From Bisporella sp. PMI_857 (Eukaryota > Ascomycota > Leotiomycetes > Helotiales > Helotiaceae), in assembly GCA_021307315.1 (NCBI GenBank), contig JAJSPD010000068.1:62001-126000 (forward strand): 64,000 nucleotides of DNA, given 5' to 3'. The position numbers and the translations under genes are program-made. How positions within the stretch are numbered: the first letter of the stretch is position 1; each line of letters opens with the position of its first letter. Below, piece after piece: positions 22,910-35,400 of this stretch. The notes beneath the pieces were generated by a model that was not told where the DNA came from, ran no database searches, and was given only the letters and a program-made list of their open reading frames with translations.

Positions 22910-23994
22910 TGATGCAATTCCATGTCTGAAGATAAGCGACATTGGCAGAGAAAGGAAGGGTTATGATGGTATATGTAGCCGACTTTCGGACCAGCAACGC
23001 AACAAATATGGAAAGGTAGTCAACCGCGGCTTTCAACGGAGTGAGCATGAGTTGAACCAAAGTGGAAGATCGGGAACATATGAAATCCCGGCCGAAAGTC
23101 GCCGCCAAGGTCCTCCGCTGCTCCTTGGAGATTGGACAAGTCCTAAGCAAAAAGATCCTTGAGCCAGTTCCAGGGCGGAGACAACATTTCCTTTGCACGT
23201 AACCTAGTTGAGTAGAAGGCCCTCGGCTCTTAGCCTGTTATGGTATATATTTATTCCCCTCGACGCTATATTTTCTCGAACTAAAACCGCCAAGGACGTC
23301 GGCGTTGTCGCTCCAAGTTCCGAACACTTACGTGGCTTATAACGGCGTAATAACGTGGCTTGGCAAACTAGTTGCAAGTTATACAAGGAGCGACCACCGA
23401 GAGCCGGAATTTCGGAATTTCAGGGGGTCGTTTGAGAAGAAGTGCTTTTTAGTGGCTTGGGTCTCCATTTTAATATACTATATTCTAATTCGATAATTGC
23501 TCTAGTAAACCCCTACCTGAGATATATAAATTAGGAGAAATGCGATTACCGAGAAGATAGTTTGCCAAAAAGAGTTGCTCTTATTAAAGGACCTATAGTC
23601 AACCTCTCTACGGGTAAACCCTCTGGATCAAGGTTTATAAGCATATATAAGAGGTGTGCTTATAATCAGGTATGACGTGAAAGTGCTCGTACTCGTGATT
23701 AAGGAAGGTTTAGCCAATTAAGCTTTACAAGCCATTATTGCATATGTCGCCTAGTGTGATCAATTTCTTCGGGCGTTCGCTTGAGGATTCGGTCCTGTTG
23801 CTTTGTACTTTTGTACAGAAGTAATTACTTAAAATATCCTCGGTAGTCCACCCCGCACTCGCTATCTATATATACCATCGTAACAGCCTCACTTACGGCC
23901 TTCTCAACCATCCTCGCCCTCGATTCCTCGCTTCTCACAATCAGTTTCCTGACCACATTCGATCTTGCAAGTTCAATTAAACCAGAATTTCACC
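22910..23994. promoter_or_regulatory. Divergent intergenic region, FAHD1/VOC genes
   Basis: 1.1 kb between divergent starts. 'tatctatatataccatcg' about 125 bp before the VOC start is a TATA candidate. The CT-rich stretch just upstream of the VOC ATG is typical of fungal leaders. Short open frames here are not convincing genes. Confidence 0.45.
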
Positions 23995-24687
23995 ATGTCA
24001 AAATTGATAGCAGGCCTAGCCCACATAAACCTGCTCGTCCCGCCCGGAACATTCGACCAAGCTGAGGCTTTTTACGCCGGAACACTGGGAATGACGAGGG
24101 TTCCTGTTCCTGTGATGCAGAAGGATACGCTTGCTTGGTACTCAATTCCGTCCTATTCCTTTTACCCGTTCACACGAACCCCGTTCATCGTCCATCCTCA
24201 AACTTAAGAAAATATAGAGCGAAATGCAGAGTGCTGAATAGAATTCAGGTTCGACATAACACCCGGCGGCAAAGAAGTCCACATCGCCTTCGGCACGAAC
24301 GAAGACCAGAAGTCCCCTCGACATCCTTGTTTTAAGATTGAGTCGACCGAAGCATTGCTGAAGCTGCAGAGCAAGATATGGGAGCATTTTAACAGCACGT
24401 AAGATGATCCGTTAATTCTTAGAGCTGAGGTTGAAAAGGCAAGAGTGAAGGATTGCGGTGTTGATTTGAGCTTAGTGAGACAAAAGGGAAGCCGACGGAG
24501 GTTGATAAACCGGGGGAGAGGGACAGTGGTGAGTTTCTGTCATTTTATATTTGATGTAGACGGTCATTTGTAACAGGAGGTTACTAATGAGTACATATAT
24601 ATATTTATAGGTGAGCAAAGTTTCGAGTACCCTAAGCGATTCTTTGCGAGGGATTATGCGGGAAATAGACTGGAGTTTAGTTTGTGA
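23995..24687 (+). CDS. Small VOC / glyoxalase-like protein
   Basis: Four exons, 23995-24137, 24249-24398, 24476-24528 and 24611-24687, 140 aa; introns 111, 77 and 82 bp. One VOC domain: 'GLAHINLLVPPGTFDQAEAF' (first metal-site His), 'FDITPGGKEVHIAFG', and the C-terminal 'FEYPKRFFARDYAGNRLEF' with the usual metal-binding Glu. Exon 3 is fixed by frame: only the acceptor at 24475 links 'HFNST' to a readable 'EVDKPGERDSGEQ' segment. Single-domain fungal members of this family are widespread and mostly uncharacterised; they could act as lyases, isomerases or glyoxalase-like enzymes. The frame is complete. A role with the neighbouring FAHD1 gene is suggested only by the divergent layout. Confidence 0.85.
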
Positions 24688-24814
24688 TTGCGACATTGCG
24701 GAGATAGTTATAGGATTCGAAATTTGGCATTTCAGTTTAAGGGGCGGTGTTATTGTATGAAGATACATTTGTTGCTGACTCTCGGCAGTACAAAGGCATG
24801 GCCCCGAAAATTAG

Positions 24815-25330
24815 CTGAGGCTGTAGAAATGTGATTTTAATGCTTTAAACCTAAAATATTATTGGTTCTATGCTACTTTTAGCCATGTTTATTATTTTGA
24901 CTTTGTTGTACATAACCCAACGCACTTTTTAACGGAGAAAATCCTGAATACTTGGCTGAGCCGCTGGCTATTTCCGTTAGCTAGAATACACTTTTTATAG
25001 TTGTTTCCGACTTATTTATATTAAAAATTGGCCAAATTACAGGGCAATATGTTAAAGATAAAAAACCGGGCGCTCAACCAACGCTAGCGTGAAAAAGTAG
25101 TCTCGATAAAGTTATGCGTGGTACAAGCAACAATTCGACAATACTAACTACGAACAAGGAGTTAAGCTATGCACAGGGTCCGATGGCAAACAGTTTTACT
25201 TTGCAACGAGTCTTTTACTCCACAATTATGTTGTATTTCCTGCAGATGCCGAGTTTTAGGAGCAGACAAAAATTAACCGGTTACGTAGCTTGGTATACAG
25301 ACCCCGAATGTCATTTTACCCCTTGACTGA
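24815..25330 (+). pseudogene. Decayed copy of the 3' end of the Zn2Cys6 gene
   Basis: The plus strand here aligns, by eye, with the minus strand of 10573-10030. Shared landmarks include 'attattggttctatgc', 'acataacccaacgcac', 'gccgctggctattt', 'aattggccaaatta', 'aaggagttaagctatgc' and 'tatgttgtatttcctg'. Stops and small indels destroy the frame. The part matching exons 10 and 11 appears continuous: 54 bases lie between 'gataaag' and 'gagtt' in both copies once the 47-bp intron is removed from the intact gene. A stretch resembling the preceding intron seems partly kept. It is therefore a diverged paralogue or partial retrocopy, not a simple segmental duplicate. Confidence 0.7.
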
Positions 25331-26211
25331 TACAATAGAACTGCCCTGGCATTGTCAGTTTGCGAGTTGTGCCATAGCCTTCTGGGTAGATTAAATTTTT
25401 TATACAGATCAACAGAAGCTTGCTGACATCTCTAGGGACCAAGAGCAGGAATTATGTTCTCGACCTATTTTTGGTCCAATATTTACACAACCTAAGAACC
25501 AACATCGCCTGGCTGGGGAAGACTGCTGATAAGAAAGCCTAAATCTGCAAATAAAAGTCAGAAACTTCAGTTTGTGCAACAGGTATAGAATCGGCGTAGG
25601 TAACTACTACCATTTGCTGACTTATTCCTTGCTAATGCTACAAAAGCATCTACACAATCATCAATAAGTGTCTAAAAGACATCAGCCAAAATGGCATGAA
25701 GTTAGGCTCCCTTTCCGGAGTATACTTCATTTTCAGAGTAGATATTTCTTTCACCATTTCGACCACAGACCCACCCGTACTTCTGACCCTAAGGTCGAAA
25801 ACCCAACCCAACCCAACCCAGTCCGCAGTCTAAAATTTAAGAGACGCAGGCACCAAGATGTGCACAACCCAGCCCGCCAATTCACCCACTTCCCACAATG
25901 TCACTGTAGAGAGGAATATACTTGAAGCGCAAGAACAATAACAGGGTCTAGCACGAAACTAGGGCGTAGCATAAACGTAGCATATTCGGGCGTACACCGG
26001 TAGGCCGAAGCCCTTCGCGGTGTATCGTCAATAGAATAGAATAGATATAGGTGTGAGGTGGTTGAATAATAGTATTGATGGTGCGTTTCTATACAGGCAG
26101 CAAAAGCTTATATGCAAATCAATCTCATCTGGTCACATGACTAACCACACAGGTGTACTACGTGATAACACGACATAGGAAAGAAATCAACCATACCACA
26201 CCACATCACTA
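25331..26211. other. Intergenic, simple repeats and possible old LTR-like sequence
   Basis: Contains 'cccaacccaacccaaccca' near 25800 and an LTR-like stretch around 25905-26175 ('ggccgaagcccttcgcggtg', 'agaatagaatagatatag'). No TG...CA ends with a matching target duplication could be shown. An open frame at 25668-25925 has no recognisable product. Confidence 0.35.
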
Positions 26212-27084
26212 TTATAAACCTCCCATAGCCTTCACCATCCCTTCAAACACTCTCTTCTTCCCATCCTCGAGTTTGTCAAAACCCATCTCCACGTGACCTC
26301 GGAATATTACTTCATCCTTTCCTTTCGTGTTGGTGAGCGTTGCCCAGGTCTCGTCTGCGTACTGATCCAACGGTTCTCCAAATGCGTGAGCACCCTCCCC
26401 CGCCAGCTCTGTTTGCACTGCGGGGGGCAGGATCTCTATGACGCGGATGTGGTTCGTCGTGGGCGAGGCAGGGGACGAGAGTTGCCCACGTAATGTCCAG
26501 GAAAAGCTATGTAGCGCGGCTTTGGTTGCGCAGTAGTTCGGGAAACGGGGGAATGGCACCAGAGCAAGCCCCGAGGACACGAGGACGATGCCGGCTGGGT
26601 CCTTCGGTCCAAGAGATATTAGATGAGGCAGGAAGTGGGCGATGGTATACAGAGGAGAGAGGTAATTAGTAGTCACCTCGTCCGTTATGCCGGGGAGGAA
26701 GATGGAGGGCGGACTGGTGAAGTCCACCGAGCGCTGTATGCCGGCATTTAGAATGATGCAATCGAGCTTAGGGTGCGTAGTAGTAATCCTGTCCGACATT
26801 AGAACCCATGGGCTTCACAAAACGAAAGGAACCAGGTGTGAGAGGAAAGACGTGGAGTGACTGTACCTTTTGGCCCAACTGCCCAGGCAATCCAGGTCTG
26901 TTACGTCGAAAGCTTCGCCAGCGACTTTGTCCGAGCCATGTTTGGCGACTAGTTCGTCCAGCCTGTCCTTCCGACGACCGACGGCGACGACGAATATTCC
27001 GCTTGTGATCATCCGCTCGGCTAGGGCTCGGCCGATGCCTGATGTTGCACCAGTAATAAGAGCCGTTTTATATGGGAAAGACAT
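26212..27084 (-). CDS. Classical short-chain dehydrogenase/reductase
   Basis: Two exons, 26867-27084 and 26212-26788, 264 aa; 78-bp intron (gtacag...gacag). Rossmann cofactor motif TGATSGIG at residues 11-18, 'DVTD' segment, 'LNAG' motif, catalytic Ser144/Ser145 in 'VLVSSGLAL', and Tyr158/Lys162 in 'YCATK'. An Arg pair after the second strand ('GRRKDRLDE') favours NADP(H). The C-terminus ('FRGHVEMGFDKLEDGKKRVF') resembles DltE/YdfG-like fungal SDRs. It should be a soluble oxidoreductase of unknown substrate. A TATA-like 'tatttataa' lies about 95 bp upstream. It is unrelated in sequence detail to the SDR pseudogene at 7 kb. Confidence 0.9.
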
Positions 27085-29741
27085 TATAGGAGATTGGAAC
27101 TGTCCAGTGTGAATATGGGTTGAGTTCTGCTGGAAGATGCCGACAGAATGTTACAGGTTTGGAGACGACTATGCCATTATAAATACAGGAATCTGTCGAG
27201 GTATTTGCCCCGGAAATGCTGGGGAGGTGCCAAAAGCACGTGACTAGAATCAGTTCTTATTGTCATATTTAACTCTGTTGCTACCCGGACATCACTACGG
27301 AAATAGAGATAAGCGCCGATATGCACGGTACAAGCACGGTGTCACCTCCAGGCATCGATGCCAGCTGGTTGTTGTAGAGCGCAAACCTACCCTATCACCA
27401 TGGGAGCGTTGGCTGTGGCGTTGTGGCGTGCGTCATTTTTAGCAAAGTGTGCCGAATTGCCGATTTCCACGGGACTAGCTCCGTCATGTCGAGCTGGCCG
27501 ATCTTTTGAACTACTTCTTCCATGTGCCAAGTCCAGATATCCAGATATCTCACCAATCTGCAGCATCACCTAGCTCTCGCAGGCGGCAAATACTGCCAGG
27601 TTTAGAGGGTTTTGGTCATCGGGACTGTCACTGCTCATTATTAGATCGGTTGCGTTGCCATATAGGCTGTCGGTTTCTCGAGGCATGTGCTAGCAATAAT
27701 GTCGTCAACAGCCAGAAACACAGAGACGAAGCGCAAGCCTGCCTGGTTGAGGCTCTAGAGTCGGCTTTATTGAGGCATGCTCTCAAAAGAACCCTTCTTA
27801 TCTGGCTTAATATGCAATGGGACATGAGTCATTCCCTGTCCTCGGTAAGGTTGTTGATATATTCCCTCCGCCTATAGAGTGGCTTCCCGCCTCTATAATT
27901 TTCAGATCAGGCCTGCATGTTTTGAGAGCACCTTTGCAGACCCACCAGGAAATCTCCAAGAAATGATAGTGAACAGCAACTCCGACTTCTGGCAGAGGTC
28001 GTTCGAAGAGGCCCCTCTGCTTGGGAGTATCATACTTTCTTTCCTCCTTTCAGCCGGCTTCTGAGCTTCTGCTTCCAGCTCCTAGCAAGACTTTTTCTTC
28101 TGCATATCTTAGGCTTTTACGTGCTTTCATGCTCTTGCATGGATGCTTCAATCTATGACGCCTCCGTCCCTGCGTCCTTTGCTGATGCTGCCTTTGGTGC
28201 CATGCGAGGCAGCAGCCGGAGAAAGACTTCTCCCCGCCTTCCAGAATATGCATCCATTTTCAACTTCTTTTACTCAGCTCAATATTTTCCAATGACGCGT
28301 TGAGTTTCCCATTGGTAGTCGATTCAACTTCTAACGATGCTTTCAGCCTATGGATATCGATTTTGATATCTCTGAAGCTAAGATAGCTGTTACCATAGCC
28401 TCGTAAAAACTTTTCTATCTTTTCCAATGATAGTTGAGATTTACTCCACTGCCAATATAATCGCAAATCAAGCTGTACCATCTTCTTCGCCCTCTAGTGT
28501 CTCCAACCATCTGCAAAATAAAACTATGGGTGACATATAACAACAGCATCTGAAAATCGCTAGTATACTCTAAAACAATTAATGTATATCTTATAAATAG
28601 TATATGACTAGCGCTTACTTTTTACCAATCTCGCGACGTCCAACAAAATAACTCGATTTTAGCCACCATACTGAAGCTATTCCTTCGCTTCTCAATCTTT
28701 GCCATTGCATCTTCCTATGCTGAATGAAGTAAACTTCGATACTGGAAGGAAGATTCCGGTTCCCGGGATAGTTTATTTGACTGGAGATGCAAGAATCTAC
28801 GAGAAATAAAGTATGGTGTTATACGAAGGAGAAAGTTACCTGACTTTAGTTGCCAATCGTAATAAAATAGCAACCATTGCCGATATATCAATTTTTATTC
28901 TTCCCCGAGTAGAGCGAGAGGTGCAAATAAGCTATTCTATCCTAGGGACCTTGTTATAAAAGATGGGGCTTGCTATGGCTCCGCATTATATCCTTTAAAT
29001 GTATCCGTTCCTTACCTAGTTGACACATTTACCACCCAAGAGCTTGACCATGTGCACTGCTAGACTACCTAGATATATCTTTTCAGCCCTCTCATTTATT
29101 TTGGCTCTGCTGTAATTAATTTGGCCATTATTCCTTAAATAATGGGATAGAGAAATCCTGTTGGAAAGACCGAACTTCGATATTGTTTCCGAATCCTGAA
29201 ACCTAACAGGAAAGGGAGAATGGAAGGCATTTATCAGCCTGTAATTTGTTGCTTCTAGATACTTCAGAGCATAGGAGTCCGGTTTGGATGGTGCAAATTA
29301 AATGCTTGCACTATTTTCTCCGCCCTGTCTCTGCACTTTGAACTGAGGCGAGATCATGTGCATAAAAATGGTCGACTCAACTCAACAGATGTTAGATCGC
29401 CAACTTCTGACAGGACAAACATGTCCCCCTTTGCCTAGCCATGAGCAACCTAGAGACCTTAATATAGATGTAGGAGGTTTGCAAGAATGTATGCCACTAG
29501 ATACCTGTCTGTCTAGTATATCTATTGATAGAAAGAAGTATTCTTGATTATGTCCCTTTAAAATATATGCTTCGCCTCCCTAAAAACCGTGATCTGCGGA
29601 TCAAGAGATCCAAGTCGCCGCATTGAATTCCCTTCCACAGGTACTCGAATTATAAATAAATCCACAAAGATCTACACTTTTGGAGTTCCCCGAAAACCCA
29701 CGCTATGCTATCAAGAATATAACAATGCTTTCGGATCCTCA
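27085..29741. other. Gene-poor region
   Basis: No full gene found. A minus-strand frame at 28260-28481 ('LSLEKIEKFLRGYGNSYLSF', then Lys/Glu-rich) looks like a short helical fragment, followed in another frame by 'KMDAYSGRRGEVFLRLLPR'; it may be a broken gene, family unknown. The rest is AT-rich with scattered stops. A block near 29320-29365 recurs in part near 30910-30976. Confidence 0.35.
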
Positions 29742-30116
29742 TCAACATAGATATTGCGGCCCGCAAGCGTCGACGCTTGTAAGATAGGCGCCCGACACAT
29801 AGTACCCCGTTGACGCCTTGACCCAAAGACTAATTATCTTTTTAGTTACATCCTTTCAAGTTTACTGTTCAACTTACGTTTCGCCATTCACTTTCGTGCC
29901 TGTAGTAACGCAAGCAATCTTTACTTTAGCGCCTTTGCTGGCATACTGTCCAACTATGTCACAGCTTGTTTTAGGACACTTCCTGTAGCGGACACCAGCG
30001 GTCGTTGTCTTAACTGTGCAAGATTTTATTGGTGCTCGGTCCTCAAGTAAATTGACTGGTCCTGCTAAAACAGTGAGGGGCAAGAGTAGGCCGACGAAAG
30101 CTGAAGAGAACAACAT
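29742..30116 (-). CDS. Small secreted SH3b-like protein (candidate effector)
   Basis: Two exons, 29878-30116 and 29742-29829, 108 aa; 48-bp intron. A clear signal peptide ('MLFSSAFVGLLLPLTVLAGP') is followed by one compact domain: 'VRYRKCPKTSCDIVGQYASK', 'KVKIACVTTGTKVNGETLWV' and 'STGYYVSGAYLTS'. This pattern (x-VR-x-x-P-x-x-S/T...G...KG-x-V-x-x-x-C...W...YVS-x-x-Y) is the bacterial-type SH3 (SH3b) fold seen in many fungal secreted proteins. Six cysteines remain in the mature part (Cys33, 47, 52, 69, 98, 108 approximately), suggesting disulphides. The protein should be extracellular; binding to cell-wall glycans or a role as an effector is possible but not shown. It stands alone in AT-rich, gene-poor DNA, a setting common for effectors. 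Confidence 0.82.
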
Positions 30117-30192
30117 TTTGAGTTGATTGATTGGAGTCGTGTTTGATTTTGAGGATATAGGGATGGTTGAAATTGAATCAGGAGATGCAAAC

Positions 30193-30199
30193 CTTTATA
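30193..30199 (-). promoter_or_regulatory. TATA box of the SH3b-like gene
   Basis: 'tataaag' on the minus strand, about 80 bp upstream of the ATG. Confidence 0.5.
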
Positions 30200-32402
30200 C
30201 TTCCAGTCCTCTGGCTCATTTCTCTCCAACACAGCTTTAAAAGCTGAAATTTATAAATAATTGCCCCTATCTAGCTATCCACCCGCAAAGGCAGATAAGA
30301 CGGACAAACATATCGGCCATCTAATTCTATCAAAGTCAACATCCAGACCACAATTTCTCGTGATTAAACTGCCCATCGCTATTTCGAATGGTACAAAGGT
30401 ACAGCGGTCAATAATCGCTAGCAGGGGTTTCCCCTTGTTAGTCTGGTGTAATTACAGCCTAACTATAATAAGTCCTTTAAGCGAAAGCGGTTGCCTCAAT
30501 CAAAATGATCAGTTTAAGTAATATATACTTACTTAAAATAGATCGATGTTAAGTGAGCAACTAAGCTAAGCTTCCTTGCTAAAAAGTACCTTTGTACTCC
30601 AGCCCCCGGCCCGTTCCCTGCCGAAAAGACGTTTCAGCTCCTATACCAAAGACAAAGGGAGAATTACGCCCAGAATCGCACACGTTACCCAGCCCGTATA
30701 AAACCATCATCGACCACCATAGTTCCGCCAGCGGCCAGCTCAACAGCAGCGCCCGTCTTCTGGCAACCCATCCGCTCCAAGATCTCAATAACCGGAGATC
30801 TCGGGTGGTACCTCTCTGCGCCCCCAGCCGAGGATTTCAGCGTCGACCTCATCACGGACCCAAAACTCAAAATTGCCCCGTCTTACCTGTTAAGCTTTCA
30901 GATCCTTCACAGCAACCCTGTCTCTGCACCCCTGTCTTTGTACATCTTCCTTTAGGCGAGATCATGTGCATGAGAGAAGTGGGGTGGTTGCACTGCCTCC
31001 ATTTCCATATTCGGGTCATCTGGAAGAGCACGCCCAATTCCAGCCCAAGAGCCTGACAGTTTTAATAGGAGCTTCGCGCTGTACTCGCCTAAAGTATTTG
31101 CGACAGCATTATAAAGGACCAAACCGCGGGACGTCTATTCTTAGAATTAAGGGTTTAATCTCGCTTCCCCACTTCTGCGGGGTGAGGATTTCTGCCTGCA
31201 ATATATTCAGGGGTAAAGTATATGATGCACACTAACTTTTGTATGTGAAAATAACTTATTTTCCTTGTTTGATTCGCTAGTTAGTAGAGTATTGTATTGT
31301 ATTGTATTGGTGCTACAGAGGTTGCCGAGTGACCCCTATCAGCACTATATTTTCAACTTAAGTTTATATATGTAAGTATTATAAGTATACACTAAAAACA
31401 TATTTTATACAGCCAAAAATAAAAGTTACATATAAATTTAAAAACTTAGTATATTACAATTTTATAAATGACAAAAGTTTTAAACTTTAATTCACATTCT
31501 CTTTTATTCATTTATATATCTAGTATTAATATATCAAACCAAGTTCAATGCTGGAAAGTGAGCTCTCCAAATATATATTACTAAACCCGCTCCGCCCCAA
31601 GGAAATGCTTACGAGGTAGATCCTCGGAGCTTTACTCTCTGATTTAATTTTGGGTGGAGGGAAATGTCGCGTTCTGACATAGCTCGCCCTTAACACTAAG
31701 CTAGAGTTGACATGTTACTTGCCCAGATTATTTTTGATGTTGTTTGGCAGTTGCGTATTCGTCTTACTGTACAATCTCCATAGTTGTGTTCCAAATGGGT
31801 CCTTTAGCAACCCTCCTCTGGACTGTCCAGCTCCTCGCCACCAGTATCACCTTGCAAGGCCAGAAAGAAACTATTATGGAGTAACTCTTCCCACGAGCCT
31901 ATATTTCATAGTATCTGGTTCCGCCTGCCTGTGTACCGTCTGCAGCTAGATATATGCTTCTTTGAAATATGTGGCGTGCTCGTTGATATGTTCTGGGCTA
32001 TTGTTTAACTACGACCACTTAGGCGCGATTACCGCAAATTGATCGTTTTGCCTCGGGCTTATTCCCGAATGACTGATTCAGCAAAAGGCTTCGGCACGGC
32101 ACCCACGAATTACCGTCCAAGTTGTACAGCCATGCTGCACCACGTCCCCAGGAAACCTCCAGAAATGGAATTTTGGGTTTAGTACGGTTGCACAAGAAAG
32201 CCATAGTCCGAATCCTTTGTGGCTGAGTTGGCAGGTAAATTCTTAGAGGGGTGGCCTCTCTCAAGCGAGATATCTGCCCAGTTTTTTTATACATTCTGAC
32301 AAACTTTCATCCTAATGTTTTTTCCCCTAGCTTCATCTTGCCCGAAGGGCGATTTGATATAAAATAGTTCTCGGATAAATCGCATCAACGTCTTCAAAAA
32401 TA
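30200..32402. other. Gene-poor, partly very AT-rich region
   Basis: 31240-31620 is strongly AT-rich with many 'tata' and 'ttta' runs. A (gtatt)4 microsatellite lies near 31289-31309. The open frame at 30592-31056 is Pro/Ser-rich and unrecognised; I do not call it a gene. Nothing else seen. Confidence 0.4.
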
Positions 32403-35400
32403 ATGCGAAGGTTTTTCAGGAAGTCCAGAGGAGACCCTGCACCTCATGTGGACACGCTGGGATCTGATGGCCAACGCGGGGCACAACAACCTAACGTTCT
32501 TCCTGAAAGGCATGTTTGATAAATTTGATAGAATTCACTGGCAAGTTAAGCTAATGGGTTGTCGAATATCTTTTGCAGACCTCGACATGCGAACGCTACT
32601 TCCGTGCCCAGTACTTCTACGCCGATTGAAAGATGGCAAGACTCTAGGGCCAATCTCACGACTAGCTCATATGCCAGTCCTCCAGCAGCCTCACCACCTC
32701 GGCCTCCAATTGAGGATATCTTTCGTAGTCGAGGCGATGATCGCGCACAGAATGGTGACTATCATGGAGCCGTCGTAATGTATGATGAGGCTCTACATTA
32801 TGCACCTACGGACTCGACCCTGCTTTTGAGTCGATCGTTTGCACATACGATGACAACCCCTCCTCGACTAGACCTTGCGCTGAAAGACGCCGATTCAGCG
32901 ATTCAATATGCTCCAACGGATTGGCAGGCATGGTTGCAGAAGGGAGAGACGCGTCTGAAAATGGGAGATTTGCAAGCCGCGGAAGAGGCTTTAGTCAATG
33001 CTGTAGGCTTTGCCCAAGGGATCAATAAGTTGACAGCGCAAAGATCTCTTGGAGATGTCCGGGCTCGAAAGGCTATGCCAGCTCCATCTGTTGAAAACAC
33101 TTCCTTTTCTTTGAGCCCTTTGATATCAACACCCTCTCCTCTGTCTCCATCTGCCAACCTTACAATACCTCAGTCGGCAATCAATCCAGCGGCTGAAGCG
33201 CAACCTGGGCCATCTTCATTGCAGACAAGAAACCCCGCTATACAAGTAGCACGGCCTGGAAATCCCGTCTCCCAAACCTCAAGAGCTCCATCAACGCCTA
33301 AAGTCCAGCAGTCTTCTACAACACAAGTTTCAAGTACCTCAGCTCTCAAGTCTACAAGGACAGCACCAAGCTCCTCTGCCCCAGATTCCCAGGTAACACA
33401 AGCACCCTCAGCCAGCAGCCCTGCAACCCCTGCCCCAAAATTAACATCTTCTTTAACATCAAAACCGCAGCCCAGAAGACCTCCTTCGGCTCCTGCAATA
33501 AGACCAACTACCGTGACCCAAATCCCCAACACCACAACGCCCAATATTGCCAGAACCACCTCAAGCTCTGCTGCACCGATCGCCTCAAATACTCAACCTG
33601 CCCCAGCGAAGGCGTTTGAGCAAAAGTCCCGCAATGTCTGGAAATCGTTGTACTCAAGCCCTTCCTCTAGTACCCAACCAACATCCGGATCGGCAACTTC
33701 AACAAACTCATCTTCAAAATTCGGCCCTTTAAACTCTTTTAGCGCGAATTCAAGCTCTTCTACGAACCCAACTACAGGTACGCAGCCCACGCAGTCCGCG
33801 CAGTCCGCTCCGCCACGACCCGTTTCGCAAGCTGCTGGGACTTGGAATTTTAATTCTCTGCCGGCCACCCAACCAACCGTAACCACAACCACCACCAAGA
33901 GTCCCTCCAACAGCTCCAATAATCAACCCACAGCGAAGCCGACACCAGCTGCTACAAGAGTAACCCCAGGTTTGACGGCTCCGTCATCTAACAGCAGCCA
34001 CGCTCCTAGTGAGATCTCCCTCCCAGTTTCGAGTCATGTTCTTGAGCCTAATCACACATCTAAGCAGCACCTTCTTCCAGTACCATGAATCAGCCGACAC
34101 GACCTCCGCCAGTTGCACGTGCACATGATTCCTCAACTGTATCTCAAACGTCGGCTGAGCTTCATGATCCACTCATGGATAGTCTTCTTGGTAATCCGGC
34201 GGACGCACCTCCTGGGTATACTCCCAGTCTCAATAATGCGGATCCTGCAGTTCGAGCTCTATCCCAACAGGCTCTGCAAGTACAGTTGACAGAACTACAA
34301 AATAAACTCAAGATTAGCAATAAAGGAGCTCTTTCAATTCGACCATACACGGCTGCTGGGAATATAGATTGTCTTCGCTTGTTTTACCTGGGTATGACGC
34401 AACTTGAGCTGACAGCAAGGGAACTCAGTACTCCCGTCTATTTGCACCCGATTTTTAGTATGACTATGCTTATTGGTAACATCACAGTTACTGATTAATT
34501 TCCAGATTATATGCACATTACCGCAGCTAGTTATCCGGGAAGTACATGGCTTAACATAGACTGCGAGACTTCTGCATACTATGAAGGCAAATTACCAGGA
34601 ACCGTCAGTATCGGTGGATACTCCGAGGAGTATCGAGAACACCAACTCTTGATAGCGCCACTTTTGCAACTTTCTCTTGAATCAGCTACTACTCTTCCAG
34701 TTATACCCTTAAATCAAATAGTCCAACGACTTCAGACACTACAAAGAAATCCAACTTCTGAAGACAATGAGGGTCTCAGAGGTTTTCTTGGCCTTTCTCA
34801 GTATGTCAATTTATATAACTTCCTTCATGATTAGCAGCTAAGTACAATACAGGTTGATAGCCTTGCAGTCGGGATTCTCAACAAACAGACAAAGACAAAT
34901 CGAGTATATTTGTATGGGACTAAACCGAAGTCTATACGATGCGCCAACACGTTTTGTCGACTTTTCCAAGGCAAGGAACATCAGCAATAATACTTTAGGT
35001 ACGGTTGGACAAGGAATTAGCCTTCATCATTTCCTCTACCAGATTCTACTCGGTGCTGAGCTACTCGTTCGCCTCCGTAAAGAACCCATCACCATCAGTT
35101 ACGCCGGCGTAGTCACCGACCCTTTATCTGCGCTCATTGTTCTAAGCTCCTTATGGATGGCGAATGTAACCATTACAGCTGTACCAGTTACAACAACGCT
35201 CACGACTGCTCTAATACCAGCCCCAAACTATACCTTATACGCAGTGAATAGCCAGCAGCAAATTCAAGGGCTCATTCGCTTTGCAGAAGCGCTCTCTTGG
35301 CCATTGATGGGCGAAGCCAGAGCATATATAGAAAACTCATATAGAGCATTAATAGTCAATCCTACTTCCGTTGGATTTGACATGTGCGACTGGCTATTTG

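Noticed and set aside
25905..26175. Possible solo LTR
   Set aside because: Some LTR-like text, but no TG...CA ends with a matching target duplication and no second copy in the window.
30592..31056. 154-aa open frame called as a gene
   Set aside because: Pro/Ser-rich with no recognisable domain, signal peptide or splice context; minus-strand frames are equally open.
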